From positions 1,302,001-1,366,000 of the forward strand of contig NZ_JAPDPC010000001.1 of NCBI RefSeq assembly GCF_026283945.1: a stretch of 64,000 bases of DNA, read 5' to 3'. The notes below the pieces were generated by a model that ran no database searches, had not been told where the DNA came from, and was given only the letters and a program-made list of their open reading frames with translations. Both the position numbers and the translations under genes were made by a program. Within the stretch, counting starts at the first letter, position 1. Each line of letters opens with the position of its first letter. Shown here one piece after another: positions 9,655-18,699 of the stretch. The DNA comes from Dyella humicola (GTDB lineage Bacteria; Pseudomonadota; Gammaproteobacteria; Xanthomonadales; Rhodanobacteraceae).

Positions 9655-9847
9655 GGGCACGTCGAGCTATCCATTGTTCGCCGCTGCGGGTCAAGCCTGC
9701 CATGACAGCAGGGTGCGGGCCATGCGTGGTTGTAGCGGATTCCGTGAGTCACTGCCAGCGGAAATGTTCCGGGAGTGACGCGGCCCACAGCTGTGAGCCA
9801 GTTCAAAGTCCTTGCAAGGCGCACGCACGGGCGCCGAGGTGAGGTGA

Positions 9848-10858
9848 TTACAGCGGCCGTTTGGACGCTTCGCCGCCTACTTCGCGCACCAGTTTGGGCA
9901 CCAGGTAGCCGGGCAGGCGCTGGCGCAGTTCATCGACCAGGGCGAGTGCACGGGTGTCATCGACTTCGAAGTGCGCCGCCCCCTGCACCCGGTCGAGCTG
10001 GTGCAGGTAATAGGGCAGCACACCGGCAGCGAACATGCGCTCGGACAGCGTGGCGAGCGCATCGGCGTTGTCATTGACGCCGCGCAGCAGCACCGACTGG
10101 TTGAGCAGTGTGCAGCCGGCCTCGCGCAGGCGGGCGCAGGCTTCGTCCACACTCGCGTCGAATTCGTTGGCGTGATTGGCGTGCAGTACCACCACCTTCT
10201 GCAGTGGCAGCTGCGTCATCCAGTCCATGAGCGCCCGGTCGACGCGCTCAGGCAGTACCACCGGCAAGCGGGTATGGATGCGCAGGCGCACGACGTGCGG
10301 GATGTCCTTCAGGCCCTGAGTGAGCTCTTCCAGCTTGGCCGTGGCGAGCGAGAGCGGGTCACCGCCGGACAGGATCAGCTCAGTGATCGTCGAGTCCATT
10401 CGGACATGGTCCAGGGCCTTGCGCCACTGGCCCGCAGCGGCGATCTCATCGCCATAGGGAAAGTGCCGGCGAAAGCAGTAGCGGCAATTGATGGCGCAGC
10501 TGCCGCTGGCGACCAGCAGGGCACGGCCGCTGTATTTGTGCAGGACCCCTTGCCCGGCTTTCGAAGCCAGGTCGCCCACGGCATCCGTCGTGAAACCTTC
10601 GGCCTGGTGGTGCTCGGCCGCTTGCGGCAACACCTGCAGCAGGAGGGGATCAGTCGGGTCGCCCTGGCGCATTCGAGCCGCGAAACCGCGTGGGACGCGC
10701 AGCGCGAAGCCCGCATCGTCGGCGGGCAGCAGGTCGGCACGGTGGCCAAGCCCCGCGGCCTGCAGGAGTTCGGCAGCGTTGGTAATGGCATCTCGCCACA
10801 GCTCGCGCCAGTCGGCGGCGGGTGGCGATAGGCGGGAAACGGGGCTTGCGGTTATCAT
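9848..10858 (-). CDS. epmB: EF-P beta-lysylation protein EpmB (radical SAM lysine 2,3-aminomutase)
   Basis: EpmB converts (S)-alpha-lysine to (R)-beta-lysine for attachment to EF-P by EpmA. The 336-residue protein has the radical SAM CxxxCxxC motif as CAINCRYC (Cys121, Cys125, Cys128), a KamA-family core (ITELILSGGDPLSL, then RLRIHTRLPVVLP) and LPYYLHQLD near the C-terminus. It is divergent from efp with a 90-bp gap, a functional pairing: the EF-P encoded next door has the target lysine at position 34. epmA is not in this window. Confidence 0.94.
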   Translation of the reverse strand: MITASPVSRLSPPAADWRELWRDAITNAAELLQAAGLGHRADLLPADDAGFALRVPRGFAARMRQGDPTDPLLLQVLPQAAEHHQAEGFTTDAVGDLASKAGQGVLHKYSGRALLVASGSCAINCRYCFRRHFPYGDEIAAAGQWRKALDHVRMDSTITELILSGGDPLSLATAKLEELTQGLKDIPHVVRLRIHTRLPVVLPERVDRALMDWMTQLPLQKVVVLHANHANEFDASVDEACARLREAGCTLLNQSVLLRGVNDNADALATLSERMFAAGVLPYYLHQLDRVQGAAHFEVDDTRALALVDELRQRLPGYLVPKLVREVGGEASKRPL

Positions 10859-10907
10859 GGTGGGCCTTGGGACGGGCCTTTGGGCCCGCGACAGACCCTA
10901 ATTCTAG

Positions 10908-10934
10908 CCGCCCCGCGGGGCGGTTTTACCTTTT
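10908..10934 (+). other. Perfect GC palindrome plus T-runs directly upstream of efp
   Basis: The 16-bp palindrome ccgccccgcggggcgg is followed by TTTTaccTTTT and ends only 15 bp before the efp ATG, just before the ggagtag ribosome-binding site. It looks like a weak intrinsic terminator or mRNA hairpin in the efp leader. No role is shown. Confidence 0.5.
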
Positions 10935-10948
10935 GGAGTAGATAGCGC

Positions 10949-11518
10949 ATGGCGACCGCCGGTCTCAACGACGTCAAGAAGGGTATGAAGATCCTTCACA
11001 ACAACGACCCGTGGGTCATTACCGAGGCCGAGTTCATCAAGCCCGGCAAGGGCCAGGCCTTCACCCGCATCTTTATCCGCAACCTCAAGAACGGCCGCAC
11101 CTCTGAGCAGACGATGAAGTCCAGCGACTCCTTCGAGGTGGCGGACGTCAACGATACGGACATGCAGTATCTGTATACCGATGGCGATTTCTGGCACTTC
11201 ATGCACCAGGAGTCGTTTGAGCAGCACCAGGCCACCAAGGCCGGCGTCGGCGAAGCGGTGAAGTGGCTCAAAGGCGAGGAAGAGTGCGTGGTCACGCTGT
11301 TCAACGGCGAAGTCATCGCTGTCCAGCCGCCGAACTTCGTCGAGCTGAAGATCACCGAGACCGATCCGGGCGTGCGTGGTGACACCTCCGGTGGCGGCGG
11401 CAAGCCAGCCACGCTGGAAACCGGCGCCGTGGTGCGCGTGCCGCTGTTCGTCGGCACCGACGAAATCATCAAGGTCGACACCCGTACGGGTGAATACGTC
11501 AGCCGCGTCGGCAAATAA
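10949..11518 (+). CDS. efp: Elongation factor P
   Basis: EF-P relieves ribosome stalling at polyproline stretches. The 189-residue product has the three OB-like domains of the family. Its domain I loop reads [10 protein letters not shown], which puts the modification site at Lys34 as in the beta-lysylated E. coli protein and agrees with the divergent epmB. The ggagtag motif precedes the ATG. A second, lysine-less paralogue (EfpL) is encoded at 42945-43508. A terminator follows at 11542-11582. Confidence 0.97.
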   Translation: MATAGLNDVKKGMKILHNNDPWVITEAEFIKPGKGQAFTRIFIRNLKNGRTSEQTMKSSDSFEVADVNDTDMQYLYTDGDFWHFMHQESFEQHQATKAGVGEAVKWLKGEEECVVTLFNGEVIAVQPPNFVELKITETDPGVRGDTSGGGGKPATLETGAVVRVPLFVGTDEIIKVDTRTGEYVSRVGK

Positions 11519-11541
11519 GGCACCGGGCGTTCGATGCATAG

Positions 11542-11582
11542 ATCGGCACGGCAGCCCCCTTGGGCGCCGTGCCGATTTTGTT
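11542..11582 (+). terminator. Intrinsic terminator after efp
   Basis: An 11-bp perfect stem (atcggcacggc with gccgtgccgat) around a 13-nt loop is followed by TTTTGTT, 24 bp after the efp stop. Confidence 0.85.
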
Positions 11583-11706
11583 ATGGGCTGGCGAAAGCGA
11601 ATCTGCGTGAGGCGGGCTGGGTTCTTCGAGGGTCAAGTACGATGGCACGTCCTACGGAGACGACAGGTTCCGTCATTTTTGACATCCCGAAACAGCGAAA
11701 TGATCT

Positions 11707-13044
11707 ATGACTCCTAGCCCTATCGCCGTCGACCTTCTCATCGAAGCCCGCTGGATCGTCCCGGTCGAACCGCATGCGGTGGTGCTGGAGCACCATGGCG
11801 TCGCCATCGATGCGGGTGTGATCGTTGCGTTGCTACCCATCGCCGAGGCGCGAGCAGCCTATGCGCCGCGCGAACGCGTGGCGCTGGGCGAGCACGCGCT
11901 GATCCCTGGCTTGGTCAATACCCACACGCACAACCCGATGACCTTGCTGCGTGGCCTGGCCGACGACCTGCCGCTGATGGTGTGGCTGCAGAAGCACATC
12001 TGGCCGGTGGAAGGGCAGGTGATCGGGCCGGAGTTCGTGCGCGATGGCGTGGAGCTGGCAGTCGCCGAGATGATTCGCGGCGGCACCACCTGCGCCAACG
12101 AAAATTACTTTTTCCCCGATGTCATCGGAGCCACCTATCGGCGCATGGGCTTCCGCGCCGTGGTCGGCCTGCCGGTGATCGAATTCCCGACCGCCTGGGC
12201 CAAGTCGCAGGACGAATATTTCGAACGCGCCATCGAGGTGCACGACAGCTTCCGCGGCGATCCACTGGTCGGCACGGCGTTTGCACCGCATGCGCCGTAC
12301 ACCGTGTCGGACGAGAGCTTCGAGCGCATTCGGGTGCTGTCCGACCAGCTCGATATCCAGGTGCATCTGCATACGCATGAAACGGCGCATGAAGTGGATG
12401 AGGAGAAGAGCAAGAGCGGCCTGCGTCCGTTCCAGCGGCTGCAGAAGCTGGGCCTGGTCAACGATCGCCTGATCGCCGTGCACATGACCCAGCTCACCGA
12501 TGGCGAAATCGCGGCCTGCGCGGAAGCGGGCGTCTCCGTGGTGCACTGCCCGGAATCCAATCTCAAGCTGGCGTCGGGCTTCTGCCCCGCCGAGAAATTG
12601 CGTCGGGCCGGCGTCAACGTGGCGCTGGGTACTGACGGTTGCGCCTCCAATAACGACCTGGACATGTTCGGCGAAATGCGTACAGCAGCCTTGCTGGCCA
12701 AGGCGGTTGCCGGCGATGCAGCGGCCTTCGATGCGGCGTACGCGCTGCGCGCGGCCACCCTCAACGGTGCCCGTGCCATGGGTCTGGAGGACCGGATCGG
12801 TTCGATTGAAGTTGGCAAGCAGGCCGATATCGCAGCCGTGCGCCTGTCCGATCTGGAAACCCAGCCGCTGTTCCATATTGCCTCGCAGTTGGCCTATGCC
12901 GCGGGACGTCACCAGGTCAGCGACGTGTGGATCAACGGCGTGCGCAAGCTCGCCGCACGAACGCTGGTGGATATCGACACCGACGCCGTACTCGCCAAGA
13001 CGCATGCCTGGCGCGAACGCATCGCGGCCATCGACGCGGGTTGA
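11707..13044 (+). CDS. mtaD: TRZ/ATZ family amidohydrolase (5'-methylthioadenosine/S-adenosylhomocysteine deaminase type)
   Basis: Zn-dependent deaminase predicted to act on 5'-methylthioadenosine, S-adenosylhomocysteine or a related adenosine. The 445-residue TIM-barrel protein has the metal site HTH at 73-75 (NTHTHNPMTLLRGLADD), HAPYTVSDES, HLHTHETAHEV, and the catalytic Asp in LGTDGCASNNDLDMFGEM. Those segments match the MtaD/SsnA family. It opens a coupled operon with yciI, ubiG and a HAD phosphatase; the mtaD-ubiG-HAD order also occurs in Pseudomonas. Deamination of MTA is inferred from family and context. Confidence 0.85.
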   Translation: MTPSPIAVDLLIEARWIVPVEPHAVVLEHHGVAIDAGVIVALLPIAEARAAYAPRERVALGEHALIPGLVNTHTHNPMTLLRGLADDLPLMVWLQKHIWPVEGQVIGPEFVRDGVELAVAEMIRGGTTCANENYFFPDVIGATYRRMGFRAVVGLPVIEFPTAWAKSQDEYFERAIEVHDSFRGDPLVGTAFAPHAPYTVSDESFERIRVLSDQLDIQVHLHTHETAHEVDEEKSKSGLRPFQRLQKLGLVNDRLIAVHMTQLTDGEIAACAEAGVSVVHCPESNLKLASGFCPAEKLRRAGVNVALGTDGCASNNDLDMFGEMRTAALLAKAVAGDAAAFDAAYALRAATLNGARAMGLEDRIGSIEVGKQADIAAVRLSDLETQPLFHIASQLAYAAGRHQVSDVWINGVRKLAARTLVDIDTDAVLAKTHAWRERIAAIDAG

Positions 13045-13052
13045 ATGGAACC

Positions 13053-13310
13053 ATGATGAATCGCTATCTCGTCATGGCCATGCGGCGCTCGATATGTGAT
13101 CCGGCGATGGTGCAGCCGCATAAGGATTACCTGGAAGGCTTGCGCGCCGGTGGACGTATCGAGCTGTGCGGTGGCTTCAGCGACCAATCCGGCGGTGCCT
13201 ATCTGTTGCTCGCCGAGCATTTCGAAGAGGCGCTGGCCATCGCGCATGAAGACCCGGCCCACGGAAGCGGCGGCTGGGATATCACGGTATACGAATGGCA
13301 GGCGCGTTAA
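13053..13310 (+). CDS. YciI family protein
   Basis: A small (85-residue) YciI-like ferredoxin-fold protein, starting MMNRYLVMAMRRS and containing the family features PHKDYLEGLRAGGRI and GGAYLLLAE. It begins 8 bp after the mtaD stop and lies 30 bp before ubiG, so it is in the operon. Two consecutive ATGs (13053 and 13056) could initiate. Family members are poorly characterised; some are dehydrochlorinase-like. No specific reaction can be assigned. Confidence 0.85.
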   Translation: MMNRYLVMAMRRSICDPAMVQPHKDYLEGLRAGGRIELCGGFSDQSGGAYLLLAEHFEEALAIAHEDPAHGSGGWDITVYEWQAR

Positions 13311-13340
13311 GCTCTGCCGCTGGGTAAAAGGAAGCGTTCG

Positions 13341-14063
13341 ATGCAAGCTGCGGCCAATGTAAGTCCCGAGGAAATCGCCCGTTTCGGCAAACTGGCTGCG
13401 CGCTGGTGGGACCCGGACGGCGAGTCCCGTCCGCTGCATGATCTCAACCCCGTTCGTGCCGCCTATGTGGCAGCCCGCGTGGATCTGCGTCGCGCCAAGG
13501 TGGCGGATGTCGGTTGTGGCGGTGGACTGCTCAGCGAGGCCCTGGCTCGCGCTGGCGCCCATGTCACGGGCATCGATCTCGGTGAGAAGGTCATCGAGAT
13601 TGCGCGCCTGCATTTGCACGAGTCGCGACTGGAAATGCCTGACCTCCATGTCGACTATCGCGTGCAGTCGTCCGCCGAACTGGCTGCGGCGGAGCCGGCA
13701 AGCTTCGACGCCGTGTGTTGCATGGAACTGATCGAACACGTGCCCGATCCGACCGCCCTGGTCAACGATCTTGCACGCATGGTGAAACCGGGCGGCGTGG
13801 TGGTGATGTCCACGCTCAATCGCACGCCGGTCGCCTTTGGCGCTGCCATTCTCGGTGCGGAATACATCATGCGCATGCTTCCGCGCGGTACTCACCATTA
13901 CGCGCAGTTCCTGAAGCCGTCGGAGCTTGGTCGCCTGATGCGCCATGCTGGGCTGGAGCTGGACGACGTTTCCGGCCTTGGCTACAACCCGATCAACCGC
14001 AAGGCCTGGTTGAGCCGCGTCACGGCGGTGAATTACCTGATCAGCGGTCGCAAACCGGCATGA
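13341..14063 (+). CDS. ubiG: Ubiquinone biosynthesis O-methyltransferase
   Basis: UbiG performs both O-methylation steps of ubiquinone synthesis. The 240-residue class I AdoMet methyltransferase has motif I VADVGCGGGLLSEAL (54-68), the acidic loop ITGIDLG-like VTGIDLGEKVI, the CMELIEHVPDP segment, and the family-specific LPRGTHHYAQFLKPSEL. Its start FGKLAARWWDPDGESRPLHDLNPVR is typical of UbiG. The stop overlaps the next start as ATGA. Confidence 0.96.
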   Translation: MQAAANVSPEEIARFGKLAARWWDPDGESRPLHDLNPVRAAYVAARVDLRRAKVADVGCGGGLLSEALARAGAHVTGIDLGEKVIEIARLHLHESRLEMPDLHVDYRVQSSAELAAAEPASFDAVCCMELIEHVPDPTALVNDLARMVKPGGVVVMSTLNRTPVAFGAAILGAEYIMRMLPRGTHHYAQFLKPSELGRLMRHAGLELDDVSGLGYNPINRKAWLSRVTAVNYLISGRKPA

Positions 14064-14740
14064 AGTCCTTCCCCCAAAACATCCAGGGCGTGCTGTTCGA
14101 TCTCGATGGCACCCTGCTGGACAGCGCCGTCGACCTCTATGGCGCCCTGAAGAAGCAGTGCGAGGAAATGGACGTCCCGGTGCCGGCCTACGAGATGGTG
14201 CGCGAGGTGGTATCGCGCGGTTCGCGCTCGATCCTGCGCTGTGCCTTTCCTGCTATCGACGAGGCGGAGCTGCTGACCCTGGTGCCGCGCTACCTTGAGC
14301 TCTACGAGGCAGTGATGGCGGACCAGACGCGTCCGTTCGAGGGCGTGGACGAACTGCTCGCCGTCATTGAGGCACAGGGGCTGGCCTGGGGCATCGTCAC
14401 CAACAAGCCTGGGTTCCTGACCGACGGACTGGTGGAGCGCATTGGCTGGGCCGCGCGCGCGGCCGCCGTGGTGTCGGGTGACACCTTGCCGGTGAAGAAG
14501 CCCGACCCGGCGCCGGTGCTGCTCGCCTGCGAACGCGCCGGGCTCGATCCTTCGCGTTGCCTGTTCGTGGGCGACGATCGCCGTGACGTGCTCGCGGGCG
14601 ACGCCGCTGGCCTGTATACGGTAGCCGTTCGCTGGGGCTATCTGGATGGCGGCGATCCGCAGCAGTGGAACGCCGATCTGGTGCTCGACCATCCGTCCGA
14701 ACTCACCGGACTCCTGCGTCGCCAACGGGTGACGGCATGA
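14060..14740 (+). CDS. gph: HAD family phosphatase (phosphoglycolate phosphatase or MupP type)
   Basis: A 226-residue HAD hydrolase with motif I FDLDGTLLDS (nucleophile Asp14, acid Asp16), motif II ITNK-like IVTNKPG, motif III Lys in VKKPDP and motif IV FVGDDRRDVLAG. Homologues are usually annotated as phosphoglycolate phosphatase. However, the gene directly after ubiG in Pseudomonas encodes MupP, the N-acetylmuramic acid 6-phosphate phosphatase of peptidoglycan recycling, and this one holds the same place. The start overlaps the ubiG stop (ATGA) and the stop overlaps the next start (ATGA), so translation is coupled. Substrate is undecided. Confidence 0.85.
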   Translation: MKSFPQNIQGVLFDLDGTLLDSAVDLYGALKKQCEEMDVPVPAYEMVREVVSRGSRSILRCAFPAIDEAELLTLVPRYLELYEAVMADQTRPFEGVDELLAVIEAQGLAWGIVTNKPGFLTDGLVERIGWAARAAAVVSGDTLPVKKPDPAPVLLACERAGLDPSRCLFVGDDRRDVLAGDAAGLYTVAVRWGYLDGGDPQQWNADLVLDHPSELTGLLRRQRVTA

Positions 14741-15576
14741 GCCAGGCCGCGCTGCAGAGCTATATCGACAAATGGCTCGCGGTACAGCCGCAACAACGCA
14801 TCGCGCTGGCCTTCGTCGATCAAAGGTCGTATCCCGGCCATATTGCGCTGGCGGCGCTTGAGCAGGAATTGCTGGCGGCGGCCTACGGCATTCGTGAGCC
14901 GCAGGTGGCGGCCGGCAAGTTGAACTGGTGGGCTGAGGAGCTTTCCGGTGCAGCCGCCAGCGGTGGCCGTCATCCGTTGACCCAGGTGCTGTTCGACGAC
15001 GAACGCGCGCATGCCCTGCCCAATGAACGCTGGGTAGCGCCGGTGCTGGCCGCCATGGCGCAGCTGGAAGAGGGCACCGCCGCGGATTTTCCAGCCCAGC
15101 TCGCCGCCGGCTCGCTGCTGCATGGCGCGCTGGCGGAACTGGAGACCGCGTGGTGGTTTGGCGAACAGGTGTCCCCGGAACGCGCCAGCCGCGTCGCGAC
15201 GCTGTCTCATTTGCTGTTTTCCCTGCTGCGGCTGGAAGAGGACGCCGAACGCGATCGGCTGGCCCTGCCGATGGCGCGACTGGCCCGCTATGGCCTGAGC
15301 CGCAACCAGCTGCGCACGGCCAGCACGGCGCGTGAAGACGCCATCCGTGCCCAATTGGACGATCTGTACGCCGCCTGGCGCGAATCCGAGCGCCTGGCGG
15401 GGCCGCTCAGTGCGTTTCGCGGGCTCGAATCGCGGCATGGGCGCGCGCTGGTGGCGCGGGCGCGCAAGGCGGCCCATCCGCTGGATGTACTGCGCCAAGG
15501 GCAGGGTCGCCAGGGGCCTGGCGTGACCTGGCAGGCCTGGCAGGCGGCGCGGGCCTGGCGCCGGCAGGTCGGCTAG
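14737..15576 (+). CDS. Squalene/phytoene synthase family protein lacking the Asp-rich motifs
   Basis: A 279-residue all-helical protein. The segment EEDAERDRLALPMARLARYGLS aligns by eye with the second conserved block of phytoene synthases (RDVGEDARRGRIYLP), which assigns the family. The metal-binding aspartates are not kept: the first DDxxD region reads YGIREPQVAAGKLNWWAEEL, and the second lacks the leading Asp. This resembles the non-catalytic NDUFAF6-like branch. It is last in the mtaD-ubiG operon, coupled by ATGA. A prenyl-synthase activity should not be assumed. Confidence 0.8.
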   Translation: MSQAALQSYIDKWLAVQPQQRIALAFVDQRSYPGHIALAALEQELLAAAYGIREPQVAAGKLNWWAEELSGAAASGGRHPLTQVLFDDERAHALPNERWVAPVLAAMAQLEEGTAADFPAQLAAGSLLHGALAELETAWWFGEQVSPERASRVATLSHLLFSLLRLEEDAERDRLALPMARLARYGLSRNQLRTASTAREDAIRAQLDDLYAAWRESERLAGPLSAFRGLESRHGRALVARARKAAHPLDVLRQGQGRQGPGVTWQAWQAARAWRRQVG

Positions 15577-15737
15577 GGCCTGTTCACGCGCTCCCCCTGG
15601 TCCACTCCGGGACGCAGCGTTTCCGTCACGCCACTATTGCGAGGCTGGCGTCATGCCCCAAGATTGATGTCGGTCGCGGCGGTATGACCGGCCGCTGGAT
15701 GACGCGTTCGACGACGGCTGGATTACAGGATTCTCCC

Positions 15738-16691
15738 ATGTATATCGACGAAAACACCGCCCGCCTGCTGCCCGATGTGGCCGTGCATGCCCAGCCGCAC
15801 CTCGCTGGCGCCCTCGATTGGGTCGGCATGAATGGCATCGAGGTACCGGTACGTTTCGATGCCGGCGACGGCGATGCACAGCGCGCCAGTGCGCGTGTTG
15901 GCGCCTTCGTCAATCTCAAGCGGCCGGACAAACGTGGCATCCACATGTCGCGCCTCTACCTGCTGGTGGAGCAGGCGCTGAGCACGCAAACGCTGAGTGC
16001 CCACTCGCTTCACGATCTGCTGCGCTCCTTTCTTGAATCCCACAAGGATCTTTCCGACCGCGCCTGCCTGAGCATCCGCTTTGAGCATCTGGTGCGCCGT
16101 CCGGCCTTGCGTAGCGCCAATAGTGGCTGGCGCGCCTATCCCGTGTGCATCGAAGCGAGCCTGGTCGGCGACGAATTTCTGCTCGAATTTGGCACAGAGG
16201 TGGTTTATTCATCCACGTGTCCGGCATCGGCAGCGTTGTCGCGCCAGCTGATCCAGGATCAGTTCGCCAAGGACTTCAACCCGTCCGCACCGGTCGATCA
16301 TGCCGCGGTCTTCGCCTGGCTCGGCAGCGAGAAGGGCATCGTGGCCACGCCGCATGCACAACGCAGCGTGGCGCGTCTGCGCGTGCGTATTGCCAAGGAC
16401 GCGCGCTTTGACCTGATCAGCCTGATCGATCAGACCGAACAGGCCCTGGGTACCCCGGTGCAAACCGCCGTGAAGCGCGAGGACGAGCAGGCGTTTGCGC
16501 TCGCCAATGGCAGCAACCTGATGTTCTGCGAAGACGCGGCGCGTCGCATCCAAAAGGCACTCGATGCCGACGCGAACCTCAGTGACTTCCATGTCCGCGT
16601 GGAGCACCAGGAAAGCCTGCACCCGCACGATGCCGTGGCCTATGCCAGTAAGGGCGTGGTCGGTGGCTTTGCAGGTAAAGGTTGCCCCTGA
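15738..16691 (+). CDS. folE2: GTP cyclohydrolase I type IB (FolE2)
   Basis: Catalyses GTP to 7,8-dihydroneopterin triphosphate, the first step of folate synthesis, with a metal other than obligate Zn. The 317-residue product shows the FolE2 features KRGIHMSRLY, the active-site Cys in SSTCPASAALS, and SLHPHDAVAYA near the end. ATG 15738 gives a start (MYIDENTARLLPDVAVHA) that fits the family; the open frame upstream has no such similarity. No clear Zur box is visible in the 160-bp upstream gap. Standalone gene. Confidence 0.92.
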   Translation: MYIDENTARLLPDVAVHAQPHLAGALDWVGMNGIEVPVRFDAGDGDAQRASARVGAFVNLKRPDKRGIHMSRLYLLVEQALSTQTLSAHSLHDLLRSFLESHKDLSDRACLSIRFEHLVRRPALRSANSGWRAYPVCIEASLVGDEFLLEFGTEVVYSSTCPASAALSRQLIQDQFAKDFNPSAPVDHAAVFAWLGSEKGIVATPHAQRSVARLRVRIAKDARFDLISLIDQTEQALGTPVQTAVKREDEQAFALANGSNLMFCEDAARRIQKALDADANLSDFHVRVEHQESLHPHDAVAYASKGVVGGFAGKGCP

Positions 16692-16759
16692 CGCTCGATT
16701 ACGGGTCGCCCTGTTAGCATCGCGGGAGCCTTGGAAAGGCCCCCCCACAGGAGATCCGC

Positions 16760-17197
16760 ATGTTGTCCCGTTTTTCGCTGCTCGCCGTCGCCGCATTCGC
16801 GCTGGCGGGTTGCTCCATGTTTTCGCATCACCCCAAGAGTGATGCAACGCCCGTGCATCAGGCCCTGATCAAGTCGATCACCGGCGATGTCCGTTACAAC
16901 TTGCCGCAGCCCGTGCCTGCCGATGCCTATCTGCAAGTCACGCTGGCGGACGTGAGCCGGCAGGATGTCCCCGCGCGCACCATTGCCGAGGAGCGCGTCC
17001 AGCCGGTAACGGCCTCGCCGGTGGATTTCCTTATCAGCTATGACCCCTCTGAGCTGAAGGATGGTGTGGACTTCGCCATCAGCGTGCGCCTGCAACAGGG
17101 CGACAAGTTGCTGGCCATCAACGATACCCGGGTGAGCGTGCTCGGCCGCTCCGGCGAAAATGGGCCGGTGAGCGTGATGCTCAAGGCCGTGCCGTAG
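16760..17197 (+). CDS. YbaY family lipoprotein
   Basis: A 145-residue predicted lipoprotein: a type II signal peptide ends in the lipobox LAGC with Cys18, followed by a beta-sandwich of the YbaY/type III secretion pilotin-like family (ITGDVRYNLPQPVPADAYLQVTLADVSRQD). Ser follows the Cys, so outer-membrane sorting is likely. It has a good ggag ribosome-binding site and stands alone between folE2 and the convergent pyrC. Function unknown in this family outside T3SS pilotins. Confidence 0.85.
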   Translation: MLSRFSLLAVAAFALAGCSMFSHHPKSDATPVHQALIKSITGDVRYNLPQPVPADAYLQVTLADVSRQDVPARTIAEERVQPVTASPVDFLISYDPSELKDGVDFAISVRLQQGDKLLAINDTRVSVLGRSGENGPVSVMLKAVP

Positions 17198-17361
17198 CGA
17201 GTGACTGCTCGTCCCCTCCGAGGGGGGGCGAGCGGCGTGTGACCCGATCGAGCCTCTGAACAAGCGCTAAGAGCTGTCACCAATGCCCGGCAAGGTGGTG
17301 GCAAAAGCGGGCAGGGTGGCCAGCGGCAGGGTATATAGCCCTGCCGCGCGATCCGCTCCCC

Positions 17362-18699
17362 TCAGCGAGCGAATGCCAGCCGCTGTCCGCGCACGCTGGC
17401 GTCGATGGACGAGCCATTCCACACGCGCTGGCCATTGACGAAGGTGGCCACGATCGAGCTGTTAAAGGTGTACCCCTCGAACGGCGACCAGGCGCACTTT
17501 GACAGTACTTCGTCACGGCTCACCGTGTGCGGCTTGTTCGGATCAACCAGCACCAGGTCGGCGGCATAGCCTTCGCGCAGGAAGCCTCGTTCCTTCACGT
17601 CGAACAAGGTGGCTGGCGCATGCGTCACGGCTTCCACCACGCGCTCCAGGGTCAGCTTGCCTTCGAATACCCGCTGCAAGGCCGCCTGCAAGGCGAACTG
17701 CACCAGTGGCAGGCCGCTGGGCGCCTTGTCATACAGCTGGGCCTTTTCCTCGAGCAGATGCGGGGCATGATCGGTGGCGAGCACGTCGATGCGGCCCTCG
17801 GCCAGCGCCTTGGTGATCGCCGCGCGGTCAGCGGCGGTCTTGATCGCCGGGTTGCATTTGATCAGGAAGCCGAGTCGCTCGTAGTCGCGGTCGTCAAAGT
17901 GCAGGAAGTGCACGCAGGTTTCCGCCGTGATGCGCTTGCCCTTGAGCGGACCGGGCTCGAACAGCGCCAGCTCATCGGCGGTGGAAATGTGCAGTACATG
18001 CAAGCGGCTGTTGTGCCGGCGCGCCAGCTCGATCGCCAGCCGGGTGGACTTGATGCAGGCTTCGCGCGAGCGGATCAGCGGATGTTCCCAGGCCGGGATG
18101 TTGTCACCGTACTTCGCGTGCGCCACGGCGAGGTTCGCGTCGATCATCGGCGTGTCTTCGCAGTGCGTGATGATCGGCGTGGGTGCATAACGGAAGATGC
18201 CGTCGAGCACCTCCGGATTGTCCACCAGCATGTTGCCGGTCGAGGCACCCATGAACACCTTGATGCCCGGAGCGGCCAGCGGGTCCAGGCTGCGAATCGC
18301 CTCCAGGTTGTCGTTGCTGGCACCCATATAGAACGCGTAGTTCACCGCCGAGGTTTCGGCGCCGCGGGCGTACTTGGCTTCCAGGGTGTCTCGATCCAGG
18401 GCGGGCGGCTTGGTGTTGGGCATCTCCATGAAGCTGGTGATGCCGCCGGCGGCGCAGGCACGCGACTCGTGGGCGATGTCGGCCTTGTGGGTAAGGCCGG
18501 GTTCGCGGAAGTGCACCTGGTCGTCGATCATGCCCGGGAACAACCACAGACCCGTCGCGTCGATCACCTGTTCGCCGGGGCGGGCGTCCAGATCGCCGGC
18601 GATGGTTTCAATGCGACCCTGCTCTACGCGAAGATCTGCATGGAAACGGCGGCCTTCATTGACCAGTTCGGCGTTCTTGATCAGCCAGTCAGTGGACAT
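17362..18699 (-). CDS. pyrC: Dihydroorotase
   Basis: Third step of pyrimidine synthesis: carbamoyl-aspartate to dihydroorotate. The 445-residue amidohydrolase has [26 protein letters not shown], the Lys of GIKVFMGAS (Lys147, expected carboxylated), THCED, LHIS and the catalytic ATDHAPH. The first metal ligand of the usual HxH is Gln61 here; this [10 protein letters not shown] form is known in a subgroup that includes Bacteroidetes enzymes. ATG 18699 is chosen over an open upstream frame that runs through yidD. The start overlaps the end of yidD by 11 bp. Confidence 0.93.
   Translation of the reverse strand: MSTDWLIKNAELVNEGRRFHADLRVEQGRIETIAGDLDARPGEQVIDATGLWLFPGMIDDQVHFREPGLTHKADIAHESRACAAGGITSFMEMPNTKPPALDRDTLEAKYARGAETSAVNYAFYMGASNDNLEAIRSLDPLAAPGIKVFMGASTGNMLVDNPEVLDGIFRYAPTPIITHCEDTPMIDANLAVAHAKYGDNIPAWEHPLIRSREACIKSTRLAIELARRHNSRLHVLHISTADELALFEPGPLKGKRITAETCVHFLHFDDRDYERLGFLIKCNPAIKTAADRAAITKALAEGRIDVLATDHAPHLLEEKAQLYDKAPSGLPLVQFALQAALQRVFEGKLTLERVVEAVTHAPATLFDVKERGFLREGYAADLVLVDPNKPHTVSRDEVLSKCAWSPFEGYTFNSSIVATFVNGQRVWNGSSIDASVRGQRLAFAR

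Noticed and set aside
11833-13005. 390-codon leftward open frame opposite mtaD
   Set aside because: It is antisense to a well-conserved deaminase, in high-GC DNA where the opposite third-position frame stays open; its translation has no domain-like pattern.
15577-15737. Zur box upstream of folE2
   Set aside because: No match to the GTTATAATATAAC-like pattern could be found in this gap.
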